Source of the DNA: Daucus carota subsp. sativus
Lineage: Eukaryota > Streptophyta > Magnoliopsida > Apiales > Apiaceae
DNA length: 64,000 bases
NCBI RefSeq assembly: GCF_001625215.2
Contig: NC_030385.2
Coordinates: 46,773,598-46,837,597 of the forward strand
Direction: 5' to 3'
Below, in pieces: positions 33,101 through 45,045 of this stretch. A program made the translations under genes and the position numbers. Numbering within the stretch: the stretch's first letter is position 1; each line of letters begins with the position of its first letter. The notes under the pieces are model-generated. The model searched no databases and was not told the origin of the DNA. It was given only the letters and a program-made list of their open reading frames with translations.

Positions 33101-36100
33101 ACGTGTAATAATGCGCAAGGATGTTGCTATCGACAACAGGTATTACTTTCATTCATTTGTATTACAACACACTCTAGATTTAATATAATTGCAATTATTT
33201 GTTATGTTGTGAGTGGAAATAATGTTATTTGTTTATTTTGTGATACAGGAAAATAGTTTTATACATAACAATACTGTTTATTATCAAGTTTATTTATAAC
33301 GTTAAGAGTTTATACTATAAATAAAACTGCTGATTGTAAATTTTTAGTAGCGTCGATAAATTGTTATAACTATCTATTATTATCTTAGTTATCTATGCAC
33401 TAAATTTCCTTTATTGCTAAATACATTAAAAAGTAGCCATATTATTACTATTGTAATTATTGTTTTCTTATATTATTAATATGTTTAGTTTGCTTTTGTT
33501 TTTAATTTCTCCTATATAATTTTAAATAATTATGCTGAGTTGTATCCATGTATTCAAATTTCGGGATCCAATTTTAACATCATATTATTTTACTTGCAGA
33601 TTTATTGTTCCATACAATAGAGGTCTTATCGTTAAATATCAAGCTCACATAAATGTTGAATGGTGTAATCAAGGTCGTTTGATTAAGTATATGTTCAAAT
33701 ATGTGACTAAAGGCCCGGACAGAGCAACAATGGTTATTGAGAAAACAGAAAAACCACAAACTGATGAAGAGAATGGAAAAATAGATAAGAATGAAGTTGA
33801 TGACTATATAGCATGCCGGTACATCTCTTCAATTGAATCATGTTGGCGAATATTCGAATTCCCAATTCATTATAGAAAACCTGTGGTTGTGAAATTAACA
33901 TTTCATTTGGAGAATGAGCAACAAATTTGTTTCAGAGAGAACGAGTCACTGCCTACAGTTTTGCAAAGACTACATCCGGATGCAACAATGTTCATACAGT
34001 GGTTTGAAACAAATAAGCGATACCAATGTGGAAGAGAACTTACTTATGTGCAGTTTCCAGAAAAATTTTTGTGGGACAATAAGGGAAAACTTTGGACTAA
34101 ACGAAAGAATAAAATTCAAGTCGTAGGCAGGTTGGTGTACGTTCATCCAATGGCTGGAGAGCTTTTTTATTTAAGAATGTTGTTGAATGTTGTACGTGGA
34201 GCAACATGTTTTGAGGATATACGCACAGTTAACGGTGTCGTTTACAGCACGTATAAAGAAGCTTGCCTGAAGTATGGGCTCCTTGAAAGTGATGATGATT
34301 GGCACTTGGCACTCTCAGATGCTTCTATCCACCAGACAGGGTCACAGCTTCGACTATTATTTGTTACTTTGTTGTTGTTTTCAGATGTTTCAGATGTTAG
34401 AACACTATGGGATAAGAATTGGAAGCTATTTTCAGATGATATTGAATATAAAGAGAGGAAAAATTCTGGATTACGAAATTTTGTCATCAGTGAACAACGT
34501 CTCCAGTCCCTTACTTTGTTAGATGTTGATTATCAGCTACGTAAAAGAGGGAAATCACTATCAGATTTTCCTGCTCTTCCACCACTGGATACTGATCTTA
34601 TACAACAAAGTCAGAACACACTACTATATGAAGAATATATGTACGACAAGCATGCACTAGCAGTTGAGGCCAAAAAGTGTTTAGATATGTTAAACGAAAA
34701 ACAATTGAATGTATACATGACTATTACCACGAATGTTAAACAAAAGACAGGAGGTTTATATTTCGTATACGGTCATGGAGGCACCGGGAAAACATTTTTA
34801 TGGAAGACTATCATCAGCTCTCTTAGATCAGAAGGAAAAGTAGTCCTAGCAGTTGCTTCATCTGGTATTGCATCGTTACTAATTGAAGGTGGACGTACAG
34901 CACATTCAAGATTTAAGGTCCCGATCAACATTGATGAAAATAGTACATGTGATATAAAACAAAAAACATTTTTGGCAGAACTGATAGCTCAAACTGATTT
35001 GGTTGTTTGGGATGAAGCACCTATGAATCATAAGCACGTTTTTGAGGCAGTTGATCGCTCTTTTCGTGATATTATGCGGCTGAAAGATCAGAGTAATTTG
35101 GATAAACCATTCGGAGGCAAAACAGTCCTATTAGGAGGCGATTTTAGACAAATTTTACCAGTTTTGCCTAACAAAGGACGAGCAGATGTTGTTATGGCAT
35201 CAATAAATAATTCGTATTTATGGGATGATTGTGTTGTTTTTAAATTAGATCAAAATATGAGGATTGAGACAGATGCTCCGCTCATTACAGTTTCAGGCCA
35301 ACAAATCTCATACGCAGATTGGGTTATTAGTGTGGGCGAAGGAAAGGTGCATACAGTTTCATCAACTAATGAAGGGGAGCAATGTTGGACAGAAATACCA
35401 TCTGAAATATTACTTGATCCTAAAGATAATGGTAAGAAAGTAATAAGTGAAACAATCTATTACGACTTATGTGACAATGGTAAAGAACCCAGCTACTTTA
35501 GGGATCGTGCCATCTTGACCCCTTTGAATGAAGATGTTGATGCGATAAATAAAGACGTACTAAGTCACTGGCCAGGTTTGTATCAAAATGCAATTATAAT
35601 AGTTCATCACTACTCCGTTTCTAACTAATTTCTAATAAATATTATATAATCTTATTTTACAGGTGAATCCAAGGTATATTTAAGCTCGGACTCAATATGC
35701 AAGGGATCGGTAAACTGCGAATCACAAGAATGTATGTACCCATCAGAACTCTTAAATTCAATGAAATTTGCAGGAATACCTAACCATGAACTAGAGCTTA
35801 AAATTGGAGCTCCGATTGTTTTAATGAGGAATATAGCACCAGCTAAAGGACTGTGCAATGGTACAAGACTGATTATAACTCAACTATGTGCCAGAGTTAT
35901 AGAAGGGATTATAATAACAGGTAATCACATAGGCGAGAAAGCTTTTATACCCAGAATTTGCATGAGACCTACAGATTCTACATTGCCGTACACGTTTAAA
36001 AGAATACAATTCCCGGTTGCTTTATGCTATGCAATGACTATCAACAAAAGTCAAGGCCAGACCTTAAAATTTGTCGGGTTATATTTGCCTAAGCCAGTAT

Positions 36101-36240
36101 TTAGTCATGGACAACTCTACGTAGCTATATCAAGGGTGACCTCGCCATTGGGATTACATATCGTTTGTGAGAGTGATAGCCATCCAATATATGGGATGAC
36201 TAAAAATGTTGTATATCACGAAATATTCTATGGTTTGTAG
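29527..36240 (+). CDS. Helitron RepHel transposase (HUH Rep plus Pif1-like helicase)
   Basis: Rolling-circle transposase. Exons 29527-29649, 29788-29842, 29940-30032, 30175-30231, 30395-30496, 30586-30699, 30921-30995, 31170-31229, 31338-32696, 32785-33139, 33600-35575 and 35663-36240 join in frame to 1,648 residues. The first eight small exons encode a very basic N-terminus. Rep motifs are FITFTCNPKWPEI (about 621), the HUH motif PHAHI (about 691) and the catalytic two-tyrosine motif KYMFKY (about 826). The SF1/Pif1-like helicase has Walker A GHGGTGKT (about 1188), Walker B VVWDEAP, GGDFRQILPVL, LMRNIAPAKGLCNGTR, TINKSQGQT (about 1583) and YVAISRV. Every motif is intact. The first exon follows a CAG acceptor, so an upstream exon, coding or UTR, may exist and the start is provisional. 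Exon 6 uses the acceptor TGAAG; the boundary is inferred from phase. Confidence 0.9.
30092..30136. repeat. (AT)n microsatellite in a RepHel intron
   Basis: About 22 uninterrupted AT units between RepHel exons 3 and 4. No coding role. Confidence 0.95.
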
Positions 36241-36380
36241 TTTTCCCTACTTCATCATATGTTTAAAGAAGTGATTTATTAGAAATTTTATCATCTATTA
36301 TATTTAATGTCTGTTTTACGATACAAGTATTTTAACAGGATTTACACAACTTAACATGCACATTCACAGTTATCGTATAT

Positions 36381-37005
36381 CATTGACACATGCTATAATC
36401 TTATAAACAAAAAAGAAGTTGCGTACCTGATTCAGTTTAAATCTGATAATCATTACATATTCCCCCACAAGATTGACTCCTAATTCTGCAATCTGTATAC
36501 ACTCTGCATTTTACACAAATACATCTCCCCTGATCTGCACACAATTATATTAAAATTTCAGTAAGTATGTTCCTCCACACTATCATTGACACATGCTATA
36601 ATCTTATAAACAAAAAATAAGTTGCGTACCTGATTCAGTTTAAATCTGATAATCATTACATATTCCCCCACAAGATTGACTCCTAATTCTGCAATCTGTA
36701 TACACTCTGCATTTTACACAAATAAATGATTGGGCAATGGAATATTCATGTCATACCAATAAATTAGAATTTAGAAACACATGCTACAATCTTATAATCC
36801 TACCTGTTAAAATATAAAACTAAGAATAACGATCCTTCCTCCTCATCATTTTGCTGACTCACTCCTATCTGAGTACAACTGAAACAACTTCACGATTATG
36901 GTGACACTGGATCCATTAAAAGAACTGTATAAATGATCCTCATCTCCCCTGATATGCACACAATTATATTAAAATTTCAGTAAGTATGTTCCTCCACACT
37001 AAAGA
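36381..37005. repeat. Dispersed direct repeats in the RepHel 3' flank
   Basis: A block of about 146 bases, starting CATTGACACATGCTATAATC, occurs at 36381 and again at 36584 (offset 203) with almost no differences. A second sequence, CTCCCCTGAT(C/A)TGCACACAA continuing through TTCCTCCACACT, occurs at about 36523-36580 and 36944-37000. They lie between the RepHel stop and the F-box-like gene, inside the Helitron. No coding frame spans them. Confidence 0.9.
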
Positions 37006-37679
37006 AAATTATAACTTTCAACTGTCCTGTATATGTTTTATAAATCGTTAAATATATATACATGAACAGAAAACAATTTCATGATATTTAATAACAAAAT
37101 AATCACAAGATTAATTCCAACTATCATCATTAAGCACCTTCACTACAGATGGACAAAATTAGCCTTCTAGAATATTCAACATGTAAAATAATGGAAATTT
37201 TAACATTTTTTTAGAAAATAATTTTTTTAAAAAAAAACAATGATTCACAACCTAATTATATAAATATTTATTTATTTATATTATAAACATATAAGACATT
37301 CAATATTTTCCCACAATTAATTATTTGTGATATAAAAGTTATAGAAGTTTTGATATTTATATATATGTAAAAATAAATCATTTACTAAAATCCACAAATA
37401 TTAATATATTAAATTATAAGGGTTTCGACAACATTATTTTTCCACTCAACACTGTGCCTAAATTTTTTAGCAAAATCCGACATTTTAAAAAATTCCCCAT
37501 TAAAATATCTTTATAACTAAATATATTATTAATTTAAATACAAAAATAGAATTTTACTAATATGTAATCAGATGTCTACTAGAATTCGTTTCAATATAAA
37601 AACCTACTTATAACGAGGATACAAATCCTTATATATTATAAGTCCATACATAGCAAAGCTTATTACTTTTATTATCGTT
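37006..37679. other. AT-rich spacer upstream of the F-box-like gene
   Basis: Non-coding and strongly AT-rich. TATATATTATAAG at about 37630-37642 lies 40-50 bases before the ATG of the next gene and could serve as its TATA region. Nothing else was recognised. Confidence 0.4.
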
Positions 37680-38372
37680 ATGGCATCTTCCTTACACGAG
37701 CTGCCACTTCACCTAATTATCATCATCATGCAAAAGATATCTTCTCAAAATTTCTTAAATTTCTTCAATTTCTTTCTCGCATGGTCAGCTACAAAAAGAC
37801 AACCAACTATCCAGATGTTATTGGACAACTACCCAATAGATGAATTGTACTTCTGGGGACATGACATTCACAGGCCTCATGAAACTATGTTTTTACGTTT
37901 TATGAAAATCTCAAGATATTTGAAGAACAAAGATGCAACGTTTTACCTGGTGTTCAAGAGTATTATGATCAGGAGATACGAAGAATTTAAGGATTTTGGT
38001 GGAGCATATGAAGAACTAGAATCATTGTCAATGAATAACCACACAAAATCTATGTTGTTAAAGAGTTTGCTGGATGTATATTATTTCCCAGACAAAAGAC
38101 ATGTTGCAGTTGCTACTATAATCAACCTAGCAACAAATTGCATGACAAGAATACAAATTCCAAGAATGATCACAACATTCAAAACCATAACACGGGCTAT
38201 CTATCCAGATACAATGTTCGACCAAATATTGTCCCCTCCTATTTGCAACAAATATAATACTTTAGAAGAAAAACACTACAAGCCAGATGGGATGCCAATT
38301 TATTCTCAGGAAATAAACAATTTTTCTTGCAACTATTGTAAAGTGGCTATCATATTTGCATGTTTGACATAA
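37680..38372 (+). CDS. F-box-like protein carried by the Helitron
   Basis: Single-exon frame of 230 residues. The N-terminus has the spacing of an F-box: LPLHLIIIIM, then ISSQNFLNFFNFFLAW over about residues 7-50. F-box proteins recruit substrates to SCF ubiquitin ligases. The rest is predicted helical and contains RYEEFKDFGGAYEELES and repeated Leu/Lys-rich stretches, with no LRR or kelch repeats. A CNYC pair near the C-terminus recalls half of a zinc-binding site, but the partner cysteines are missing. The gene is on the same strand between RepHel and RPA. It could be a captured host gene or a regular passenger of this Helitron family. The family assignment rests on the N-terminal pattern only. 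Confidence 0.6.
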   Translation: MASSLHELPLHLIIIIMQKISSQNFLNFFNFFLAWSATKRQPTIQMLLDNYPIDELYFWGHDIHRPHETMFLRFMKISRYLKNKDATFYLVFKSIMIRRYEEFKDFGGAYEELESLSMNNHTKSMLLKSLLDVYYFPDKRHVAVATIINLATNCMTRIQIPRMITTFKTITRAIYPDTMFDQILSPPICNKYNTLEEKHYKPDGMPIYSQEINNFSCNYCKVAIIFACLT

Positions 38373-38515
38373 TATGTTTTAATGGAATAAATTTCTTTTC
38401 CCCAATGTAGTAAAGTTTTCATTTTTTCTTACAAATATTGTGAAGCAGCTATCATATTTGACATAATATGTTTTAATGAAATATACCTCTTTTCGGCACT
38501 GTATTTAAGTTTTCA
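38321..38515. repeat. About 100-bp tandem duplication across the F-box gene 3' end
   Basis: Copy 1 (from 38321) holds the last coding codons, the stop and the start of the 3' UTR of the F-box-like gene. Copy 2 (from 38422) repeats it with substitutions and small deletions; GGCTATCATATTTGCATG in copy 1 aligns with AGCTATCATATTTGACAT in copy 2. The offset is about 101 bases. Confidence 0.8.
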
Positions 38516-38775
38516 TGTGTATAGTTACTGCTCATCTTTAATATTTGCATCCTATTATCCTAAATATTAAATTTAACAGATATACCATACATTCATATGT
38601 ACTATCTATAAACAAATTATAAGAAAAAATTTAAACAATTAATAAAATAATTACAAATTTAATTCGAACTACAATAGAAAATATATAATATTCATTACAA
38701 ACTATTTCAAAATATTTTTAATATAATTGTACTCTAAATTATAACTATATATTATGTCAATTAAATATTATGTTA

Positions 38776-39081
38776 TATTAGAAAATTTAATATATTATAA
38801 ATTCTATCGAGAAAAGAATTCTACTTCGACAAATAATCTCAGAAACATCATAATCATATACAATAACTGTATTAAGGACTTCTAATTCTATAAGGTTTAC
38901 AAATGTTAAACAACTAATGTAATATTAGAAAATTTAATATATTATAAATTCTATTGAGAAAAGAATTCTACTTCAAGAAATAATCACAGTTACATCAGAA
39001 TCATATACAATAACTATATTAGAATCATATACAAAAACTACATTAAGGAATTCTAAACTTATAAGGTTTACAACTGTTAAA
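38776..39081. repeat. About 147-bp tandem duplication upstream of the RPA-like gene
   Basis: TATTAGAAAATTTAATATAT recurs at 38776 and 38923. Each copy continues through GAGAAAAGAATTCTACTTC, AATCATATACAATAACT and ends near TATAAGGTTTACAA. The second copy has an extra internal repeat of AATCATATACAA. It is non-coding and lies just upstream of a probable 5' UTR exon of the RPA-like gene. Confidence 0.85.
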
Positions 39082-39394
39082 CATCTATATATATACCCTT
39101 AATATTGCCTCTTGGACTAACGAATTCCAGGCCATTGCCGTCAAATACAAAAAGGTGTGTGTTTTACCTCTCTGTCGATGTTTTGTTCATGATTTAGATC
39201 TGATTGACTTAAATAAGGTTGATCTGTAGATGCATTATATATCATCTTATGTAATCCCATATATATTCTTTATGACATGCAACTATTCTGAACATGGAAT
39301 ATGTATATTGTGTTTCATCATTAAACAATAAAAACCTTCAGTAACTGCCTAACACATAATGATTTTCTTATTATTGGCCTTTCAGATATTCACT

Positions 39395-42305
39395 ATGGAA
39401 AGAACATATCAATATTTAGAGGAACTAACACCTAACAAGGAGGATAGCAAAATCAAAGTTCGGGTAACAAGAGAATGGGAATCAAGAAATCCAAACACTA
39501 ACCATCTTATCAACAAGAACTACATTCTGATGGATGAACAAGTAAGATCCTCCCTGCACAACCAAATTTATTTCCCTACTTTATAATGTCGATACAATTA
39601 CATATATGTAATATTCTATATATACACAGGACACCCTCTATCATGTTTGGTTAATGTGGATAAAATTACATCTATCTAACATTATATGTGTGTGTGTGTG
39701 TGTGTGTGCAGGGCATGCTTTTCCATGTTTTGTTGATGCTCAATCAAATAGATGAATACACAAGAAGAATACAAGTTGGGAACCTTTATTTGATTTCTAC
39801 TTTTGCAATTGCATGTGCAAATGATACTTACAGACCAGTCAAAGGAGATAAAGTAATTAACTTTACCAGGAAAACAAACATCAAAAAACTAGGTGATGAC
39901 TCATCTATCCCAAGGCATGGATTTGAACTGGCGACATTTGACGAAGCAAGATCCAGGGTTGGAGCAACTACAACACTTATTGGTACCTAACAAAATATCA
40001 TGACTAACTGTTTACATTATACGTACCAGATTATTACATAATTTGTTATTACTTCATTATTCCAGATGTTGTGGGAAAGCTAAAGTCCTTCACTAGAATA
40101 CAAACTTTGCCCCGTAACAAAGAAAAACTAGACATCACCCTCCAAGATGATACGTAAGTTATTCACAATCTCAATTTTTAAGGTCAACATCACCAAAATA
40201 TGTAATTACACATTATATTTTATGGCCTGACTTATGAATCTAAACGATGACTTGTGATTTACAATGCAGAGGCGATGAAATGACTGTCACACTATGGGGA
40301 CAACAGGCACATCAGTTTGAAGATTTAAAGAATGAATACCAAAGACCAAATATTGTGTTAATTGTCACAGGCACCAAAGCGGTTATGTACAATGGTAATA
40401 TACACTTTAACAATTTTTGCATCAACTATGAGTAAATACTAAATATAACCTTGAAATGCAATATTTGTGTGGTAATTTTGATGTATATTAAGTGTATGTT
40501 TATGTTATGATAATATTGCACTGAATCTAGGATATGTTTCACTTTAATATTGCCTACAGCAAAGCCTACATTATCAGCAACAAGCGCAACACAGTACTTT
40601 ATAAACATAGATTACCCCGCGGTGAACATATTACGCAAAAAAGGAGGACAAGAGAAACTGGTGCCCGTTATTATTCAACCTATTACAAATCCTAGACAAC
40701 TTCTGCTTGACAACATCGACCACATATCTATTGAAACACTACTCGATATTATGTTACCAGATGGTAAAAAGGTAGATATTTCAGAGCCTTTAATTTCTAT
40801 TGACATATATTACAAACAAAATGGAATTGTAACTTTGCAAAAATATTTCAACAAAAACAAGTCTAATTTATACTTTCTTCTTATTCAAATGCAAGGAATT
40901 CTATTGCTCAATTGAGGCAAAAGTGATTGGGATAGTACCAAACTATGGATGGTATTACATTGGATGCAATAAATGTTTCACAAAAATGAAAGTCCCTCCC
41001 CATTGCAACAGTTGTACAAACAAAGATACAAGTCCAGTGAAGAAATACAGCGTGCTTTTAAAAGTACAAGACCAGACTTCAACTACAACAGTGTTACTTT
41101 TTGATAGATATGTTTTGGATTTGGTAAAGGTTCCAGTTCAGCACGTGCTAGACAATGACGAGGTATGTTTAATTTTGCATAAATCAATTAATTTAGCAAT
41201 ATTTATTTACTTACACTAACTTTGTTCAATCTTATGTTCTTCACCAGAGTGCAGACCCATCAAATATACCATCAATTCTTAATAACATTATTGGGGGTAC
41301 ATTCAAGTTCTATTTGAAAATTACAGCATACAACACAACCGGAGTAAGAAAGGAAGGCTATACAGTTGTGAAAGTCGAGGAAATGGAATGCGAGGAAAAT
41401 CAAGGAGACAAGCCAGTTAAAGAGAAAAGACCACCTTCAACAAGTACGAAGCAAATGTATGATGATTCAAATATAGATTCTGAAGTTGGAATTTATAATT
41501 GCAAGTATGTACCAGAAACAGAGCTAAATAAAGGGAAAAGAACTCACGAAAAGAAGGGGCTCCATACACTCAACCACCAGGAAAACCAAAAGAAGCATAA
41601 AGTGAACTCTCCCGTGGACAATAAACTTTCAGAAAACAAAGGCGATGAGGGAATAACCAGACCAGACAAAAAATCTGATCAACGACAGAAGACGGTGCCC
41701 ACAGCTTATAAGAATAAGAAACCTCCACCTGCAACTACTAAACAGAATACCAATAAACCACAGATACCGGTGAATGAACCAACAAACAAAGAGCAGGTAC
41801 CATCAAAAAATGATGAAGCAATTAAGAGAAACAGTACTTCCAACAAAACAATCCAAAAAGATTTGAATGGTGGAAAGGAGAAGAAAACCAACCCAAAGTA
41901 AGTATTTTGTATTTTATAATTTGCTGATGAGATAATTTCATATTTAATGTTATCCTATTTACAACCAATTTCCCCCCAAAATATTATCATTTAGTATCTG
42001 CAAGCATACTGGGATATCGACATTCAATGTTATCTAAATTTCCTTTCAGGGTTCCTTTACTCAGCTCAGAACCACACACCCCTGATAACAAGAGAAAACA
42101 TCGGACATCAACTGCTACAAAGAATGCCAAAAAACCAAAATTCACTGACAGTTGCATAAACAAGGCTACAGAAGACAAGATTGGCAACAAACCTCACAAA
42201 TTATATGCACGTGATGACACGCTGAAGACAAAGAAGATAACTTCTGACAAGAAGACCACTGCAAAGCTATTACAAGGAACCAACAAAAAAAATGATAATC
42301 AGTGA
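39395..42305 (+). CDS. RPA1-like single-stranded DNA-binding protein of the Helitron
   Basis: Exons 39395-39541, 39712-39982, 40066-40153, 40270-40394, 40560-40771, 40896-41162, 41248-41897 and 42050-42305 join to 671 residues. RPA binds single-stranded DNA through OB folds, and Helitron-encoded copies are thought to assist rolling-circle replication. The first OB fold is at about residues 1-145 (YRPVKGDKVINFTRKTNIKK). A second, at about 150-280, contains VVGKLKSF and LQDDTGDEMTVTLWG. The third resembles DBD-C, with a zinc ribbon of pattern CxxC-x8-CxxC (CNKC...CNSC, about 305-320) after WYYIGC. The last 250 residues are Lys/Thr/Asn-rich and look disordered. ATG at 39395 follows a CAG acceptor, so a non-coding 5' exon ending near 39150 (AAAAAG before GTGTGTG) is likely. 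No stop interrupts the joined frame. Confidence 0.88.
39687..39708 (+). repeat. (GT)n tract forming the end of an RPA intron
   Basis: About 11 GT units run directly into the CAG acceptor of exon 2 of the RPA-like gene. They take the place of a normal polypyrimidine tract. Confidence 0.85.
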
Positions 42306-43449
42306 GAATTTGTCTTTCCACCTACTAAAAACGGTATACTTCATATTTACTATTATCACAGACACAACATAGGCATATGTCCTGCAATTTTCTCTTATTC
42401 AATATTAAGATTTTGATATTTGGTTTAAACATAAATATTAGATACATGCTCATTCCTCCTTATTCAAATTCCAATGTTTAATATATTTCATATTCTGTTC
42501 CATTTACTCACCGTATTATGTTCCTTATGCTCGATATAAAATTCAATCCACAGTCTTAATTCATATCTAAAACAATCAAAATACACAGATGCATGTAAGG
42601 TTTACGACAACCCTAACTTTGAGGTCACATATATAATAAATCTTAATACTTTCCAAGACCCATTCCGAATGATCTGACAGAGAAACTCAAACAAAAGCCA
42701 CACACGAAAATACAAACCAAAACCACATAAAGATAAAACTCCTAATACATGCAACACTACTTGAAATCCATCACAACAATATTATCAACTCTAACCTCTG
42801 AAACAATTAATCAAACATACCAACACCACAATTTAAGTTTAACCAGCCAAAACCCCAAACTAATCAATTCAATTCAATGATAATAATTAATAACAGGAAC
42901 AAAATAATAGCAGATAATAATTCAAATAATAAAATCAACAGAACAAGTGCTAACCTCCTCATTTCTCATCCACCAAAAGACAATCGCACCGCCACGCAGA
43001 TCCAACAAACACAATACACCTCATCAACCGTGATCAAAAACCAACAACTAAACCTCCGGCCTCACTTTAATTCGAATATAAAATTAGTATCTTCACAGTA
43101 TGCCTCTTCCAATTGATGCTTCATCAACTAAAGCAAAAATATACAGACATTATTGACAAATGTGACTAGCGGTGTCGGAATAAGAGAACCCAACCAATTT
43201 TCTACCTAAAAATCACGGTCAATTTCATCCTTTAATGTATTTTTTTAAAATATGATTCTCCCTTAATGTTACAAACGACAAAAATTTTATATTACTGCAT
43301 AAATTGGTTCTTTCTTTTCAAAGAAATAATCCAAAAATATACCCAAAAATTTAATATTTTTGATCTCAATTCTATTTAATTGAAATTTTTATTTAAAATT
43401 CATATGCAATTTGATTTAAGAACCGATGACTTTTAAAAAAATAAATAAT
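42306..43449. other. Helitron 3' non-coding region
   Basis: No gene was recognised between the RPA stop and the MITE. A 79-codon Asn/Ile-rich open frame from 42877 is low-complexity translation. The region is A-rich on the plus strand, consistent with Helitron internal sequence. Confidence 0.5.
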
Positions 43450-43451
43450 TA

Positions 43452-43748
43452 CTCCCTCTGTCCCATTTAATTCTATACGTTTCTTTTTAACTGTTCGACA
43501 CGCATTTCAATGCTCTTATAAAATATAGTTCCATACTGGCAAAAACAAAAAAAATAAAATAAAATAAAATATAGTTCCATAACTTATTTTTGAGATTTTC
43601 TTTTTTTGTATAAAAATATAACATCTAAACTTTAATTCAGAAAAGAAAAATTTTAAAAATAGATTGCACAACTACACTTTGCAAGATCATTAAAGTCCGT
43701 GCCGCGTCCCCGTCCCCCGACGTATACTACTCAGGGGGACGGAGGGAG
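43452..43748. mobile_element. Stowaway-like MITE inserted in the Helitron tail
   Basis: TA-flanked termini: CTCCCTCTGTCCCATTTAA at the left and GGGGGACGGAGGGAG at the right. It contains a short internal repeat (AAAATATAGTTCCATA, twice). The inverted termini are less well matched than in the copy at 28184, so this copy is older or recombined. It lies 0.7 kb before the Helitron 3' end. Confidence 0.75.
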
Positions 43749-44462
43749 TATATTTTTACAATATTTTATAATATATTATATATGATTTGTTCTTTGATTC
43801 AAATTAGTTTTTGTAAGTATAAAATATATTACAAAGAAATTATATGTTGCATTTGTATTGCAAACATTTTTTATAATTTGTTCATATCCTCTAAAAATAG
43901 AGAATAAATTGTTAAGATTTCTAAATAATTAAAAATTAATATAATCGCTATAAATCAGATCTCGGAATAGATACTTATTTTATAGATATTCGAACAAAAG
44001 ATAATATCTACACCTAAAACAAATGTATTTTAAATATTATTTCTTATTTAATGATGAAAAGTAGTTAAGATCATCTTATATTAGACAAACTATCTTACTA
44101 AATTGTATATAACTTAACACATATTATGAAGTAATTATCTCATCACACGGAATTTCACCTTTCATATTTACAATTTTTATCTTGACAAAAAAAACAACAT
44201 TAGAAAGATAATTGAAAATTTAAATTTTATCAACAATACAGTGCACAATGATTTTATTATAATATTACAATAAAATCGCTCATAACATGTCTGAACAAGC
44301 ATTATTATAGTTATAATCAACAAATATTGATAAATGAAAATTTTGTATACAAAAATATCTTACACAAATATGTTTAAAAAAATTTTCTAATACAATCAGA
44401 TTAATTATATAAACTTACAAAAATTACATCTATTTGAGATATTATAAAACTATTCATGAATA

Positions 44463-44490
44463 CCCGTGCTTGGCACGGGCTATCAACTAG
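44463..44490 (+). mobile_element. Helitron 3' terminal hairpin and CTAG end
   Basis: CCCGTGC (44463-44469), loop TTG and GCACGGG (44473-44479) form a perfect 7-bp stem. The element ends CTAG at 44487-44490 and the next base is T. Hairpin, short spacer, CTRR and insertion before T match the Helitron consensus exactly. Confidence 0.93.
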
Positions 44491-44906
44491 TATATATATA
44501 CACGACAAATCAAATCTATAACTGATATCAGTAAAAGGAAAATTGTAAGTGATGATCACATGATGTGCGTGACAAACTTGAATAATATGAGTATTAAATT
44601 TTAATAAATTTATGATGATACATATTATTATATGTGATAATAAATTTTAAGTTGGGCTATTTTAAATTTGATGTGAATTAAAATTTACTTGCCTTTTATT
44701 TAAATTCGACTTGAATTCGAATCCAAGAATAAATTATATATTCACATTTATTTTAAATATTATTAATAATATGAGTCAATTAAATTTTAGATTTGAATTA
44801 AATTTGGATTTATAGAATTTTAAAAATACAAATAAAATTAAATTTTGGTATTAAATCCAAATCAAAATAAATAGTGGCACTTTCCATTAAAGATCTCTCC
44901 ACGGTC

Positions 44907-44914
44907 TATATATA
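44907..44914 (+). promoter_or_regulatory. Probable TATA box of the plus-strand GH17 gene
   Basis: TATATATA lies 139 bases before the GH17 start codon, in the context GGTCTATATATACTG. It is followed by a CT-rich leader, common in plant 5' UTRs. The Helitron ends about 416 bases upstream. Confidence 0.55.
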
Positions 44915-45045
44915 CTGATAACCACCCTATCCCACTCCCTCCACTTCTCACGTCTCCCTCCCCATATCTCTCTCCCTCTCTTTCTCTCTCTCTATATATT
45001 CATAAACTGATTCGCACAAACTTCGTTCATTACACAACTCATTCA

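Larger units (their letters stand above)
28459..44490 (+). mobile_element. Large, apparently coding-intact (autonomous-type) Helitron, about 16 kb
   Basis: The block carries a RepHel gene (29527-36240), an F-box-like gene (37680-38372) and an RPA-like gene (39395-42305), all on the plus strand. It ends in a perfect Helitron 3' terminus: stem CCCGTGC/GCACGGG, a spacer, CTAG, then T. RepHel plus RPA is the known gene set of plant autonomous Helitrons. The 5' end is less certain. Candidates are the TC dinucleotides preceded by A at 28459 and 28463, just before AATACCCTTTATTAAT and after the NPF 3' flank. No terminal inverted repeats or target duplication are expected for this class. A MITE at 43452-43748 has inserted near the 3' end. 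No stops or frameshifts were found in the three spliced genes. Confidence 0.85.
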
